This document shows, one piece after another, positions 1-9,238 of a DNA stretch of 13,727 nt (within the stretch, counting starts at the first letter, position 1; every line of letters starts with the position of its first letter). A model generated the notes under the pieces. That model was not told the origin of the DNA. It searched no databases and saw nothing but the letters and a program-made list of their open reading frames with translations. Made by a program: the position numbers and the translations under genes. Where the stretch lies: positions 1 through 13,727 of the forward strand of contig CAZNNH010000170.1 in the NCBI GenBank assembly GCA_964574335.1, in the 5' to 3' direction. This DNA comes from CAZNNH01 sp964574335 (GTDB lineage: Bacteria; Acidobacteriota; Vicinamibacteria; Fen-336).

Positions 1-372
1 GACCCGGGCCATCGCCACCGCCCCGCGGACGTTGCGCAGCCCGTTGCGCGCCTCGCTGCGGATCGCCTCGCGGGTGGATCGCTCAGCCAGCGTTGCGTCG
101 TAGCCGCCTCCCTGGATCATGAAGTCGGCGATCACCCGATGGAAGATGGTCCCGTCGTAGTGGCCGGTGCGGATGTACTCCAGGAAGTTGGCCACGGTGA
201 TCGGCGCCTTGTCCTGATGGAGACCGATCTTGATCGGGCCGAGGCTCGTCTCCAGCACCACCACCGGCCCGTTCGGCACCGGTGTCGGTGTGGGTGTCGG
301 TGGGGCGGCAGGCTCCTGGCCGGTCGGGGCCTGGAGCAGGGCGGTCAGCAGGACCAGGTACGGCAGGCTCAT
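1..372 (-). CDS. Exported cyclophilin-type peptidyl-prolyl cis-trans isomerase, C-terminal part outside window
   Basis: The 124 visible codons encode the N-terminal part of a cyclophilin, which catalyses cis-trans isomerisation of X-Pro bonds during protein folding. Residues 3-14 are hydrophobic (SLPYLVLLTALL), suggesting a short signal peptide or anchor, though without the usual basic residues. A Pro/Thr-rich linker (about 24-34, with PTPTPTPVP) follows. The cyclophilin fold begins near residue 36. FHRVIADFMIQGGG (77-90) carries the active-site Arg79, Phe84 and Gln87, matching human CypA Arg55, Phe60 and Gln63. NGLRNVRGAVAMAR (110-123) resembles the bacterial PpiA/PpiB signature. The window edge cuts the gene before the second half of the active site. 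The ATG at 372 has GAGGTG three bases upstream and a TAGAAT -10-like box behind it. It diverges from the MglA-like gene. The family is certain; export is inferred. Confidence 0.93.
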   Translation of the reverse strand, partial: MSLPYLVLLTALLQAPTGQEPAAPPTPTPTPVPNGPVVVLETSLGPIKIGLHQDKAPITVANFLEYIRTGHYDGTIFHRVIADFMIQGGGYDATLAERSTREAIRSEARNGLRNVRGAVAMARV

Positions 373-400
373 CGTCACCTCGTCTCTTGAACTTGGCCTG

Positions 401-406
401 ATTCTA
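401..406 (-). promoter_or_regulatory. Candidate -10 box for the cyclophilin gene
   Basis: On the minus strand this reads TAGAAT, a 5/6 match to the sigma-70 -10 consensus, in otherwise GC-rich DNA. It would place the transcript start near 394, giving a leader of about 22 bases that includes the GAGGTG ribosome site at 376-381. I see no convincing -35 box at 16-18 bases spacing (GGCCGC at 17), so this is a half-site prediction. Confidence 0.35.
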
Positions 407-460
407 CCTCCCGGGCGCCGGGAGCGGCCCACCGCCGGCGTGACGGCGTGACGCCCACGG

Positions 461-489
461 TTGATTCGGCCCGCAGCGGACCGTAAAAT
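461..489 (+). promoter_or_regulatory. Sigma-70-like promoter of the MglA-like gene
   Basis: TTGATT (461-466, 4/6 to TTGACA) is followed by a spacer of exactly 17 bases and TAAAAT (484-489, 5/6 to TATAAT). The start of transcription would fall near 496. The alternative upstream start codons TTG 461 and ATG 488 would then lie inside the promoter and not be transcribed, favouring translation from ATG 503 on a very short leader of about 7 bases. Both boxes are read directly; use as a promoter is inference. Confidence 0.5.
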
Positions 490-502
490 GCGGCGGATCT
501 CC

Positions 503-1726
503 ATGGTCCTCTTCAATTACTCCACCAAGGAGCTGACCGCCAAGATCGTCTACTACGGCCCTGGCCTGTGCGGCAAGACCACCAACCTGCAGTGGATCCA
601 CGAGAAGATCCCCATCAAGAACAAGGGGAAGATGCTCTCGTTGGCCACCGAGGCGGACCGCACCCTGTTCTTCGACTTCCTGCCGATCGAGCTGGGCACG
701 ATCCGCGGGATGAAGACGCGGATCCAGCTCTACACCGTCCCGGGGCAGGTGTTCTACAACGCCACCCGACGGATGGTGCTCAAGAGCGCCGACTGCGTGG
801 TGTTCGTTGTCGACAGCCAGGAGCCGATGCTCGATCCCAACCTCGACTCGCTCCAGAACATGCGGGAGAACCTGGAGGTCAACGAGATCGATCCGGACGA
901 GATCCCGGTGGTGATCCAGTACAACAAGCGCGACCTTCCGAACGCGCTGCCGGTCTCGGTCCTGAACCAGAAGCTGAACCAGAAGGGCTATCCGTTCCAG
1001 GAAGCGGTCGCGGTCCGCGGCGAGGGGGTCGAGGAGACCCTCAAGGCCGCTACCGGCCTGGTCTTCAAGATGCTGGCCGCCAAGTACGGCTCGGGCGGCG
1101 ACGCCAGGGGCAGGGCCGCGCCGCAGCCGGCGGCACCCCAGCCGGCGGCACCGCCGCCTGCGCCGCCGCAGGCCCCGACCACCCACACCGACCCGCTGCT
1201 GCAGGCCCCGCTCGAGGCGGCGTCCGCACCCAGCGCTGACAGCTTGCTGGACTCCCTCGACGGCACCCCCGGGGAGCTGCCGGAGCTGGATCTGGGCGAG
1301 CCCGAGCAGGACCTCGACCTCGGCGAGCCCGAGGCCCCCGCGCCGGACGAGGCGCTGGACTTCGACCAGCCCACGCCTGGCGGAGACGAAGAGCTGAGCT
1401 TCGACGAGCCCCTGCCGGAAGCCGAGCCGACCTCGGAGCCGCGCGACCTCCAACTGGAGGAGCTGAGCCTCGAGGAGCCCCTGCCGGAAGCCGAGCCCCT
1501 GCCGGAAGCCATGCCTGTCCCGATGCCGGAGCCGCGACCGACCCCCAACCCCAGGCCGCTGGTGCGCCCCGGGGGCATCGACACCATCCCCGTCGAGGCC
1601 GAGGTACAAGCCGACGCGGCGGGGGTCGCGGAGGCCGAGGTGGCGGTTCCGATCGAGGTGGTGCTCGGCGAGCGGACCACCGAGGTCGAGGTCCGGCTCA
1701 AGCTCCGCATCAAGCTCAAGCGCTGA
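503..1726 (+). CDS. MglA-like Ras-superfamily GTPase with long acidic/proline-rich C-terminal tail
   Basis: From ATG 503 this encodes 407 residues. Residues 1-195 are a full-length MglA-type small GTPase: P-loop GPGLCGKT (19-26), RTLFFDF (53-59), the MglA-specific switch LYTVPGQ (76-82) and NKRD (141-144). Arg53, Thr54 and Gln82 fall at the numbers known for Myxococcus xanthus MglA, which supports this start over ATG 488 (412 residues) or TTG 461 (421). MglA binds and hydrolyses GTP to set cell polarity and gliding motility, with the roadblock protein MglB as its GAP; no mglB lies in this window. Residues 196-407 are an added tail: Ala/Pro-rich (about 200-230), acidic with repeated LPEAEP units (about 240-355), and a basic end (VRLKLRIKLKR). 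The tail is probably disordered and absent from the 195-residue Myxococcus protein. The polarity role is inferred from the family only. Confidence 0.92.
   Translation: MVLFNYSTKELTAKIVYYGPGLCGKTTNLQWIHEKIPIKNKGKMLSLATEADRTLFFDFLPIELGTIRGMKTRIQLYTVPGQVFYNATRRMVLKSADCVVFVVDSQEPMLDPNLDSLQNMRENLEVNEIDPDEIPVVIQYNKRDLPNALPVSVLNQKLNQKGYPFQEAVAVRGEGVEETLKAATGLVFKMLAAKYGSGGDARGRAAPQPAAPQPAAPPPAPPQAPTTHTDPLLQAPLEAASAPSADSLLDSLDGTPGELPELDLGEPEQDLDLGEPEAPAPDEALDFDQPTPGGDEELSFDEPLPEAEPTSEPRDLQLEELSLEEPLPEAEPLPEAMPVPMPEPRPTPNPRPLVRPGGIDTIPVEAEVQADAAGVAEAEVAVPIEVVLGERTTEVEVRLKLRIKLKR
1388..1510 (+). repeat. Imperfect direct repeats inside the GTPase tail
   Basis: A 41-base unit at 1388-1428 recurs at 1457-1497 with few differences, 69 bases apart. 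An 18-base part of it (GAGCCCCTGCCGGAAGCC) appears a third time at 1493-1510. The encoded units are EELSFDEPLPEAEP and EELSLEEPLPEAEP followed by LPEA. The spacing is a multiple of three, so the reading frame is kept; this looks like internal duplication within a low-complexity coding region. Confidence 0.8.
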
Positions 1727-1760
1727 TTCCGTGGCCCGCCCTGCCACGCCGCCTTCGGGT

Positions 1761-1766
1761 GGAGGT
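1761..1766 (+). promoter_or_regulatory. Shine-Dalgarno site that bears on the PIG-L start
   Basis: GGAGGT lies 3 bases before TTG 1770 and 9 bases before GTG 1776, both in frame with the deacetylase. GTG 1731 has no such site and sits 4 bases after the stop of the GTPase gene. The site therefore favours 1776 or 1770 as the start; 1776 has the better spacing. Confidence 0.5.
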
Positions 1767-1775
1767 ACCTTGAAC

Positions 1776-4526
1776 GTGGCCGACGTCTCACCCGAGAACC
1801 TGTCGAGACCGAGCCCGCCGCGCGACGCGGTGCGCCGGGGCCTCGGGCTATCGCCGGCCCCTCTGGCCCTCGCCCTGCTGATCGCGCTGGCGACCGGCCC
1901 TCTGGCGAAGGCCCAGCTCGCCCCGCTCCCCCAGCAGCAGGGCGTCTCGGGCCTGGGTCTGGCGCTGCGCCGGCTACCGGTCGTGGGTCGGGTGCTGTTC
2001 GTCACCGCCCACCCCGACGACGAGGACAGCGGCCTGCTGGTGAGGCTCCGCCAGGGCCTCGGCCTCCGCACCGCTCTCTTCTCCCTGACCCGAGGCGACG
2101 GCGGCCAGAACGAGATCGGCCCGGAGCTCTTCGAGGCCCTCGGCGTGCTGCGGACCGAGGAGCTGATGGCCGTGCACCGCCACGACGACGCGGAGCAGTA
2201 CTTCTCCCGCGCCTACGAGTTCGGCTACTCGTTCAGCGTGGAGGAGACCTTCGACAAGTGGGGAAAGGACGAGATCCTGGCCGACGTCGTCGAGGTGGTG
2301 CGCCGCTTCCGCCCCGACGTGATGCTGACGCTCCCGCTCGAGGCGCCCGGCGGGGGCCAGCACCACCAGGCCGCCGCTCGGCTGGCGGCCGCGGCCTTTC
2401 GTGCCGCCGCCGACCCGGAGCGCTACCCGGAGCAGATGAAGCGCGGGCTTCGGCCCTGGCAGGCGAAGCGGCTGTTCCAGGCCCGCTGGGTAGGGGCGGG
2501 CGGCGGGGCAGAGACGATCGCCGAGGGCGACCTGGTCCTCGACACCAGCCGATACGATCCGTTGCTGGGCTTGTCGTGGTTCCAGCTCGGGGCGCTCGCC
2601 CGCGCGTCCCATCGCTGCCAGGGGATGTCGCAGCTTCACGCGCTCCCGGGCCGGGGCCGCTCCTACTACTCGTTGGTCGACAGCGAGCCCGCGCTCTCCG
2701 CTCCGCCCGGCGATCTCTTCGAGGGGATCGATGTCTCGCTGGAGCGGTTGCGCCTCCCGGCGCTGGCGGGGGAGATCGACGCGATCGAGGACGGCGTCCG
2801 CCAGGCCCGGCAGGCGTTCGACCCGGAGGCGCCCGGCGCGACCCTCGAGCCGTTGCGCGAGGGCCTGGCGGCGGTGCGCCGCGCCACCGCGGCGCTCGCC
2901 GGGAGCGACATGGAGGAGGCGGTCCGCGCGAACCTGCGCCTCGATCTCGAGGGCAAGCGCCGCGACTTCGAACAGGCGTTGACGCTCGCTCACGGCCTGT
3001 CCGTCGTGGCCCTGGCGGATGACGGCGACGTGGTGCCGGGCCAGGAGCTGGGCGTCACCGTCCTGGTCCACAACCCGGGCCCGGAGCCGATCGCCATCGG
3101 CCGCCTCGCCGTTCGAGCCCCCGAGGGCTGGACGGTCGAGGAGGCGGCCCCGGTCGAGCTCCAGGCGCTGGGAGCCGCCTCGGGCCTCACCCACAAGGTC
3201 AAGGTGCGGGTGAGCAGCCAGGCGCGCTACTCGCAGCCCTACTGGCACAAGGACCCCAAGGCCGACCGCTTCATCAACGATGTGCCGGCGGACGCCACGC
3301 TGCCGTGGAGCCCGCCCGACCTGGTCCTGAAGCTGACGTACGTCACCGGTGGCGTCCCCGTCGACGTCGAGCGTCCGGTCGAGTGGCGGTACCCGGCGAC
3401 GGGCGGTGGCGAGAAGCAGAAGGTGGTCAACGTCGTCCCGGCCGTGTCGGTGCGGCTGACCCCCGAGCTGCTGGTGGTCCCCCTGGCCTCGTCGGGCTTG
3501 CGCCGCGAGATGCGGGTCGAGCTCCAGCACGCCACCCCCGAGGCCTCGAGCGTCGGCGTGCGGCTGGTGGCGCCGACAGGCTGGGAGGTCGAGCCCGAGG
3601 ATCGACGAGTCGAGCTCCGGAGCGTGGGAGAGCAGGCCACCCTGCGGTTCTTCGTCACATCTCCCCGGGGCCTGGCCGAGGGGGAGCACGAGCTGCAGGC
3701 GATCGCCACCTGCGCGGGGAAGGAGTACCGCCAGGGCCTCCAGGTGATCGCCTACGACCACATCCAGGAGCGCCACATGCTCCACCCGGCCGCCACCCGC
3801 GTGCGCGCGATCGACGTGCGCACTGCGCCCGGCGCCAGCGTCGGGTACGTGATGGGGGTCGGCGACCAGATTCCGGAGGCCATCCGTGCCCTGGGTATCC
3901 CGGTCACGCTGCTGGGGCCGGACGACCTCGCCTTCGGCGACCTCTCACGGTACTCGACCATCGTCACCGGCGTCCGCGCCTACAAGGACCGGACCGACCT
4001 GCGGGCCCACCACCAGCGGCTCATGCGCTACGTCGAGAGCGGCGGCCACCTGGTGGTCATGTACAACAAGTTCGAGCTCAACGTGCCCGCCCTGTCGGGG
4101 CCGGACGGCGAGAAGGTCAGCCCGTTCACCCCCTTCCCGGCCCGGGTCGGCTCCAACCGGGTGACCGTGGAGGAGGCGCCGGTGCGGATGCTCCGGCCGG
4201 ACCAACCGCTGCTTTGCCGGCCCAACCGGATCACGGCCCGCGACTTCGAAGGCTGGGTCCAGGAGCGCGGCCTGTACTTCCTGGACGCGCTCGATCCCCG
4301 CTACGTCGAGCTGCTGTCCTCCGAGGACCCCTGGCCCAACAACGCCGGCGAGAAGCTCGGCCTGCTGGTCACCGCACCGGTGGGCGCGGGCTCCTGGACC
4401 TACGTGGGCGTCGGCCTGTTCCGCCAGCTCCCGGAAGGCGTCCCGGGGGCCTACCGACTGCTCGCCAACCTGATCGCCGGACCGAGATCATACGCTGCGG
4501 ACGAGAGCGGACCGCACCCTCAATAG
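1776..4526 (+). CDS. Secreted multidomain PIG-L (LmbE-like) family deacetylase with NEW3-like domains
   Basis: The protein has 916 residues from GTG 1776. A long signal peptide ends near residue 46: basic VRRG, hydrophobic LALALLIALATG, then AKA before Gln. The PIG-L domain (about 70-220) has VTAHPDDED, giving the zinc-site His79, Asp81 and Asp82, and later GGGQHHQAA with the likely third ligand His196 or His197. The superfamily removes N-acetyl groups from GlcNAc-containing substrates. Beta-rich NEW3-like segments follow at about 415-490 (GQELGVTVLVHNPG, APEGWTV) and 555-665 (VAPTGWEVEP). A C-terminal region (about 685-905, with YVESGGHLVVMYNKFE) resembles the class I glutamine-amidotransferase-like fold without a visible catalytic triad. 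It probably acts outside the cytoplasm on a glycan or glycoconjugate; the substrate is unknown. GTG 1830 (signal peptide MRRGLGL) is another possible start. It follows the GTPase gene and ends 17 bases before transketolase. Confidence 0.87.
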   Translation: MADVSPENLSRPSPPRDAVRRGLGLSPAPLALALLIALATGPLAKAQLAPLPQQQGVSGLGLALRRLPVVGRVLFVTAHPDDEDSGLLVRLRQGLGLRTALFSLTRGDGGQNEIGPELFEALGVLRTEELMAVHRHDDAEQYFSRAYEFGYSFSVEETFDKWGKDEILADVVEVVRRFRPDVMLTLPLEAPGGGQHHQAAARLAAAAFRAAADPERYPEQMKRGLRPWQAKRLFQARWVGAGGGAETIAEGDLVLDTSRYDPLLGLSWFQLGALARASHRCQGMSQLHALPGRGRSYYSLVDSEPALSAPPGDLFEGIDVSLERLRLPALAGEIDAIEDGVRQARQAFDPEAPGATLEPLREGLAAVRRATAALAGSDMEEAVRANLRLDLEGKRRDFEQALTLAHGLSVVALADDGDVVPGQELGVTVLVHNPGPEPIAIGRLAVRAPEGWTVEEAAPVELQALGAASGLTHKVKVRVSSQARYSQPYWHKDPKADRFINDVPADATLPWSPPDLVLKLTYVTGGVPVDVERPVEWRYPATGGGEKQKVVNVVPAVSVRLTPELLVVPLASSGLRREMRVELQHATPEASSVGVRLVAPTGWEVEPEDRRVELRSVGEQATLRFFVTSPRGLAEGEHELQAIATCAGKEYRQGLQVIAYDHIQERHMLHPAATRVRAIDVRTAPGASVGYVMGVGDQIPEAIRALGIPVTLLGPDDLAFGDLSRYSTIVTGVRAYKDRTDLRAHHQRLMRYVESGGHLVVMYNKFELNVPALSGPDGEKVSPFTPFPARVGSNRVTVEEAPVRMLRPDQPLLCRPNRITARDFEGWVQERGLYFLDALDPRYVELLSSEDPWPNNAGEKLGLLVTAPVGAGSWTYVGVGLFRQLPEGVPGAYRLLANLIAGPRSYAADESGPHPQ

Positions 4527-4543
4527 ACCCTGGAGAGATGATC

Positions 4544-6553
<2,010 letters not shown>

Positions 6554-6561
6554 CCGCCCTC

Positions 6562-6590
6562 GCGCCCGGGCAGGCGCAGCTCCGGGGCGC
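6562..6590. terminator. GC-rich hairpin between convergent genes
   Basis: In the 40-base gap between the converging transketolase and kinase stop codons, GCGCCCGG (6562-6569) can pair with CCGGGGCGC (6582-6590), leaving one bulged base. It could slow or end transcription from both sides. No T-run follows on either strand, so it is not a classic intrinsic terminator. Confidence 0.3.
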
Positions 6591-6593
6591 CGG

Positions 6594-8174
6594 CTACGGC
6601 TTGCGCACGCCCTCTTTGGGGAAGTCGACGAGGAGCCGCTCGCCTTGTCCCGAACGGATGCGCACCCGCCGTTCGATGGGCTGGTAGGCCGGATGCCGGA
6701 CCGAAACGGTGTGCGACCCGGGTGAGAGGGGGATCGCCTCCAGCGGCGTCTCGCCGATCACCCGTCCGTCCACGGCAACCTCGCCCCAGGGGCGTGCCAC
6801 CACCAGCAGCGTGCCGTCCGGCAGCGGGGTCCGAGCCGGGGCCGGCGCCGCCGGGACGGTGGTTGCCGGAGCCGTGGTCACCGGCGTTGCCACCGTTCGC
6901 GTGACGGCAGGCTTCCGCGTCGCCTCTCGGGGAGGCGGGGCCGGCGTCGCCGTGGCGCGAGGCGTGGGCGTGGAGACGGGCGTCGGGCGGGGCGTCGCCG
7001 CGGGAGCCGTCGTTACCGGGGTCGCGGTCGGCGAGGCGGCGACAACCGTGGACGGTGGCAGGGTCGGCCCGGTGGACGGTGGCACCGGTGCCCTCCCACG
7101 GCCGAGGGCGAAGATCAGGACCCCCACGCCCACCACCGCCACGGCACCGAGCAGCCACTTCGGAGGGCCGGAACGCCGCCGGGTGCGGGAGGGCGACAGG
7201 ACCGTGGGTGCGTGGAGCGCCTCGGTGGAGGCCGGCACCTGGCGATGGCTGGGACTGCGCGCGTCACGTAGCGCATCGGCGAAAGCCTGTGCGGTCTGGT
7301 AGCGCGCCGTCGGGTCCTTGGCCAGCGCCCTGTGCAGCACCGTCCGCAGGGCGGGCGGCAGGCCCAGTGCGGGCGCCGTGTCGAGGGGGGGAGGATCGTT
7401 GATCTGCTTGAGGATCGTCGAGATGGGCGTCTCGCCCCGGAAGGGAGTCTGGCCCGTGAACAACTCATAGGTGACGATGCCCAGCGAGTAGATGTCGCTA
7501 CGGAAATCGGCCTTGTGCCCCTGCGCCTGCTCCGGGCTCATGTACTCGGGTGTTCCCACGATCGAGCCGGTGGCGGTGAGCGTCTCGCCGCCCTGGCGCT
7601 TGGCGATCCCGAAGTCCATCAGCCGGGCGCGTCCCGACGGGTCGCGCATGACGTTGGGGGTCTTCAGGTCCCGGTGGATGATGCCGGCCTCGTGCACCGC
7701 CTGCAGCCCCTCGGCGATCTGGATCGCCAGCTCGTAGGCCTCCTCCAGCGGGAGGGCGCCGCGCTCGCGAAGCAGGCGCTTCAGGTCCATCCCCTCGACC
7801 AGCTCCATGGAGATGAACTGGAGACCCCTCTCCTCGCCGAAGTCGTGGATGGTGCAGACGTTGCGATGTCGCACCTTGCGTGCCAGCCGGATCTCGCTCT
7901 TGAAGCGCTCGGCCATGGTCGGGTCCTGGCCGAAGTCGGGGCGCAGGACCTTGATCGCCACCGTCTCGTCCAGGGCGCGATCGCGGGCCTTGTAGACCAT
8001 GCCCATGCCGCCGCGGCCCAGCGCCCCGAGGATCTCGTAGCGGTCGTGGAACACCGTCCCGGGAGAGAGGTCCACGGCAACGACCACCGCGGTGGGGGCG
8101 ACCAGGGTGGTGGCGCAGTTCTGGCAGCGCTCCGCGAATGGCGGGTTCTCGGTCTGGCAGGTGGGGCAGATCAT
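6594..8174 (-). CDS. Transmembrane Ser/Thr protein kinase with N-terminal zinc ribbon and C-terminal PEGA domain
   Basis: The protein has 526 residues. A zinc-ribbon-like N-terminus has CPTC (3-6) and CQNC (17-20). The kinase domain (about 46-305) is intact: glycine loop LGRGGMG (52-58), Lys75 in VAIK, Glu94, HRDLKTPN with catalytic Asp169 and Asn174, DFG at 187-189, and GTPEYMSPEQ in the activation segment. It is a Hanks-type (PknB-like) kinase that phosphorylates Ser/Thr using ATP. One transmembrane helix (about 340-357, WLLGAVAVVGVGVLIFAL) is preceded by basic residues. An Ala/Pro/Thr-rich stretch (about 362-452) leads to a PEGA-like domain (453-526, with GEVAVDGRVIGETPLEAIPLSPGSHTVSVR), probably outside the membrane. 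The start overlaps the upstream stop as ATGA (8171-8174), with GAGGTG at 8186-8191. This implies translational coupling to the TPR protein. Its substrates are unknown. Confidence 0.95.
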   Translation of the reverse strand: MICPTCQTENPPFAERCQNCATTLVAPTAVVVAVDLSPGTVFHDRYEILGALGRGGMGMVYKARDRALDETVAIKVLRPDFGQDPTMAERFKSEIRLARKVRHRNVCTIHDFGEERGLQFISMELVEGMDLKRLLRERGALPLEEAYELAIQIAEGLQAVHEAGIIHRDLKTPNVMRDPSGRARLMDFGIAKRQGGETLTATGSIVGTPEYMSPEQAQGHKADFRSDIYSLGIVTYELFTGQTPFRGETPISTILKQINDPPPLDTAPALGLPPALRTVLHRALAKDPTARYQTAQAFADALRDARSPSHRQVPASTEALHAPTVLSPSRTRRRSGPPKWLLGAVAVVGVGVLIFALGRGRAPVPPSTGPTLPPSTVVAASPTATPVTTAPAATPRPTPVSTPTPRATATPAPPPREATRKPAVTRTVATPVTTAPATTVPAAPAPARTPLPDGTLLVVARPWGEVAVDGRVIGETPLEAIPLSPGSHTVSVRHPAYQPIERRVRIRSGQGERLLVDFPKEGVRKP

Positions 8175-9070
8175 CGGGGGTGGGTCACCTCGAGCACGTA
8201 GGCGACCTCGGGGGGACCGCCCTCCTGGAGGAAGATGTCCACGCGGTAGCGGGTTTCGGCGGCGCCCTCCCACTCGAGGACACCCGAGGTCTCGGTCAGT
8301 AGTCGAGCGTCTCCGACGTTCGCCCCGGTGATGTCGTTGACCACGAACCAGTGGATGGCATCGCTGCCGCCAGCCGACCAGCTCAGGTTGGCGTGCCATC
8401 CGCCGGCGCTGGGGGCTGGGCCGACCCCAATGCTGGCTGCGCTGTCTTCCTGGGTCAGGAAGCCCTCGAAGTGCTCGGTGACCGGCTCGCTGGGCGGCAT
8501 CGTGGTGGTGGTGGTGGCGCCCGCGCCCGGGGAGGCCGGGGCGGCCGAGCTGCCGCTCGACCCACCTCCGCCCGCTGCCAGCGCCACGCCCCCTCCGACC
8601 ACCAGCGCCCCACCCGCGATCAGGAGTGCCTTGCTGCCGCCCCCCTTCTTCGGCTTAGGTTCCTCCTGGGGAGCCGCCTGGGCCGCCTGAGCCGCCTGGG
8701 CCGCTTCCTGCCGGGCCGCCTCAAACAGGTTGATGACCTTCGGCGGGTACTTGTCGGGGCTGAGCGACAGGTCCTTCATTTGGATCACGGCCTCGCGGAA
8801 CTTGGCCCGGGCGGCCGCCTCGTGCCCCTTGCCGACGTACGCGATGCCCAGGTACAGGTAGGCCTGGGACAGCTCCCCGGCCTTTGCCGGGTCCGTGGCG
8901 AGGCGCCGCGCGGCCGTGTCCAGGGTCAGGATCGCGGCGTCGTACTCGCCGTTCTCGACCTGCTGGATGCCCTTGACCACCTCCGGGTCGGTGGCCGCTT
9001 CCTGGCCGGCTACAGTCGGAGCCAGGAACCCGCCGATCGCCAGACCGAGGACGAGTGACAACCCTCTCAT
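8171..9070 (-). CDS. TPR-like envelope protein with Gly-rich membrane segment and C-terminal beta domain
   Basis: The 299-residue product starts with MRGLSLVLGLAIGGFLAPTVAGQEA, a likely signal peptide. Residues 28-121 form TPR-like helices: VENGEYDAAILTLDTAARRL and LSQAYLYLGIAYVGKGHEAAARAKFREAV. An AQAAQAAQAA repeat and a basic KPKK stretch precede a hydrophobic, glycine-rich segment (148-167), then a Ser/Gly and poly-Thr linker (TTTTT). Residues 200-299 are beta-rich (WHANLSWSAGGSDAIHWFVV, YRVDIF, YVLEV), reminiscent of pre-peptidase C-terminal (PPC) domains. No enzyme motif is seen. The ATG at 9070 is chosen for its GGGAGGT site at 5 bases and its signal peptide; extension to 9184 would bury the signal peptide. 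Its stop overlaps the kinase start by 4 bases, so it is probably the kinase's partner, sensor or target. That role is inference; the TPR and PPC assignments are by pattern. Confidence 0.8.
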   Translation of the reverse strand: MRGLSLVLGLAIGGFLAPTVAGQEAATDPEVVKGIQQVENGEYDAAILTLDTAARRLATDPAKAGELSQAYLYLGIAYVGKGHEAAARAKFREAVIQMKDLSLSPDKYPPKVINLFEAARQEAAQAAQAAQAAPQEEPKPKKGGGSKALLIAGGALVVGGGVALAAGGGGSSGSSAAPASPGAGATTTTTMPPSEPVTEHFEGFLTQEDSAASIGVGPAPSAGGWHANLSWSAGGSDAIHWFVVNDITGANVGDARLLTETSGVLEWEGAAETRYRVDIFLQEGGPPEVAYVLEVTHPR

Positions 9071-9075
9071 GAGAG

Positions 9076-9082
9076 ACCTCCC
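9076..9082 (-). promoter_or_regulatory. Shine-Dalgarno site fixing the TPR protein start
   Basis: The minus strand reads GGGAGGT, 5 bases before the ATG at 9070. It is among the best ribosome sites in the window and supports this start over upstream in-frame candidates. Confidence 0.75.
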
Positions 9083-9114
9083 GCTGCGTGAGAGCGGCCG
9101 AGCTTCGGCGGTAT

Positions 9115-9140
9115 CGGCCAGGACGTGGGCGTCCTGGCCG
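9115..9140. promoter_or_regulatory. Perfect 11-bp inverted repeat upstream of the TPR-kinase pair
   Basis: CGGCCAGGACG (9115-9125) and CGTCCTGGCCG (9130-9140) are perfect reverse complements around a 4-base loop (TGGG on the plus strand). It sits about 45 bases upstream of the TPR start, between dinB and that gene. It could be an operator, an RNA hairpin in the leader, or a terminator-like stem after dinB. No T-run follows on the minus strand, which argues against a simple terminator. No clear promoter was found in the 168-base gap (9071-9238). Confidence 0.6.
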
Positions 9141-9238
9141 GAGCCAACAGCCGATGAGGCACGTGCGCGGCCGTGCATGCTCAAGAGTCGTTCCTGAGGC
9201 GACGTTGGGGCACACCCTACTGCTCCCCTCGCCGAGCG

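Noticed and set aside
404..3785. Long open frames on the minus strand opposite the GTPase and deacetylase genes (404-2071 and 1974-3785).
   Set aside because: They are rich in Arg, Gly and Leu with no recognisable motif, and lie opposite genes with clear domains. Long antisense frames are expected in very GC-rich DNA.
3305..4543. Upstream open extension of the transketolase frame.
   Set aside because: It overlaps the PIG-L gene in another frame, reads as Arg/Pro/Gly-rich nonsense, and the transketolase homology and ribosome site begin at 4544.
6562..6590. A strong bidirectional terminator between transketolase and the kinase.
   Set aside because: The stem has a bulge and lacks T-runs on both sides, so it is listed only as a low-confidence hairpin.
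8175..8399. Extension of the kinase upstream of 8174.
   Set aside because: It lies inside the TPR protein gene in another frame, and the ATGA overlap and the zinc ribbon at the very start favour ATG 8174.
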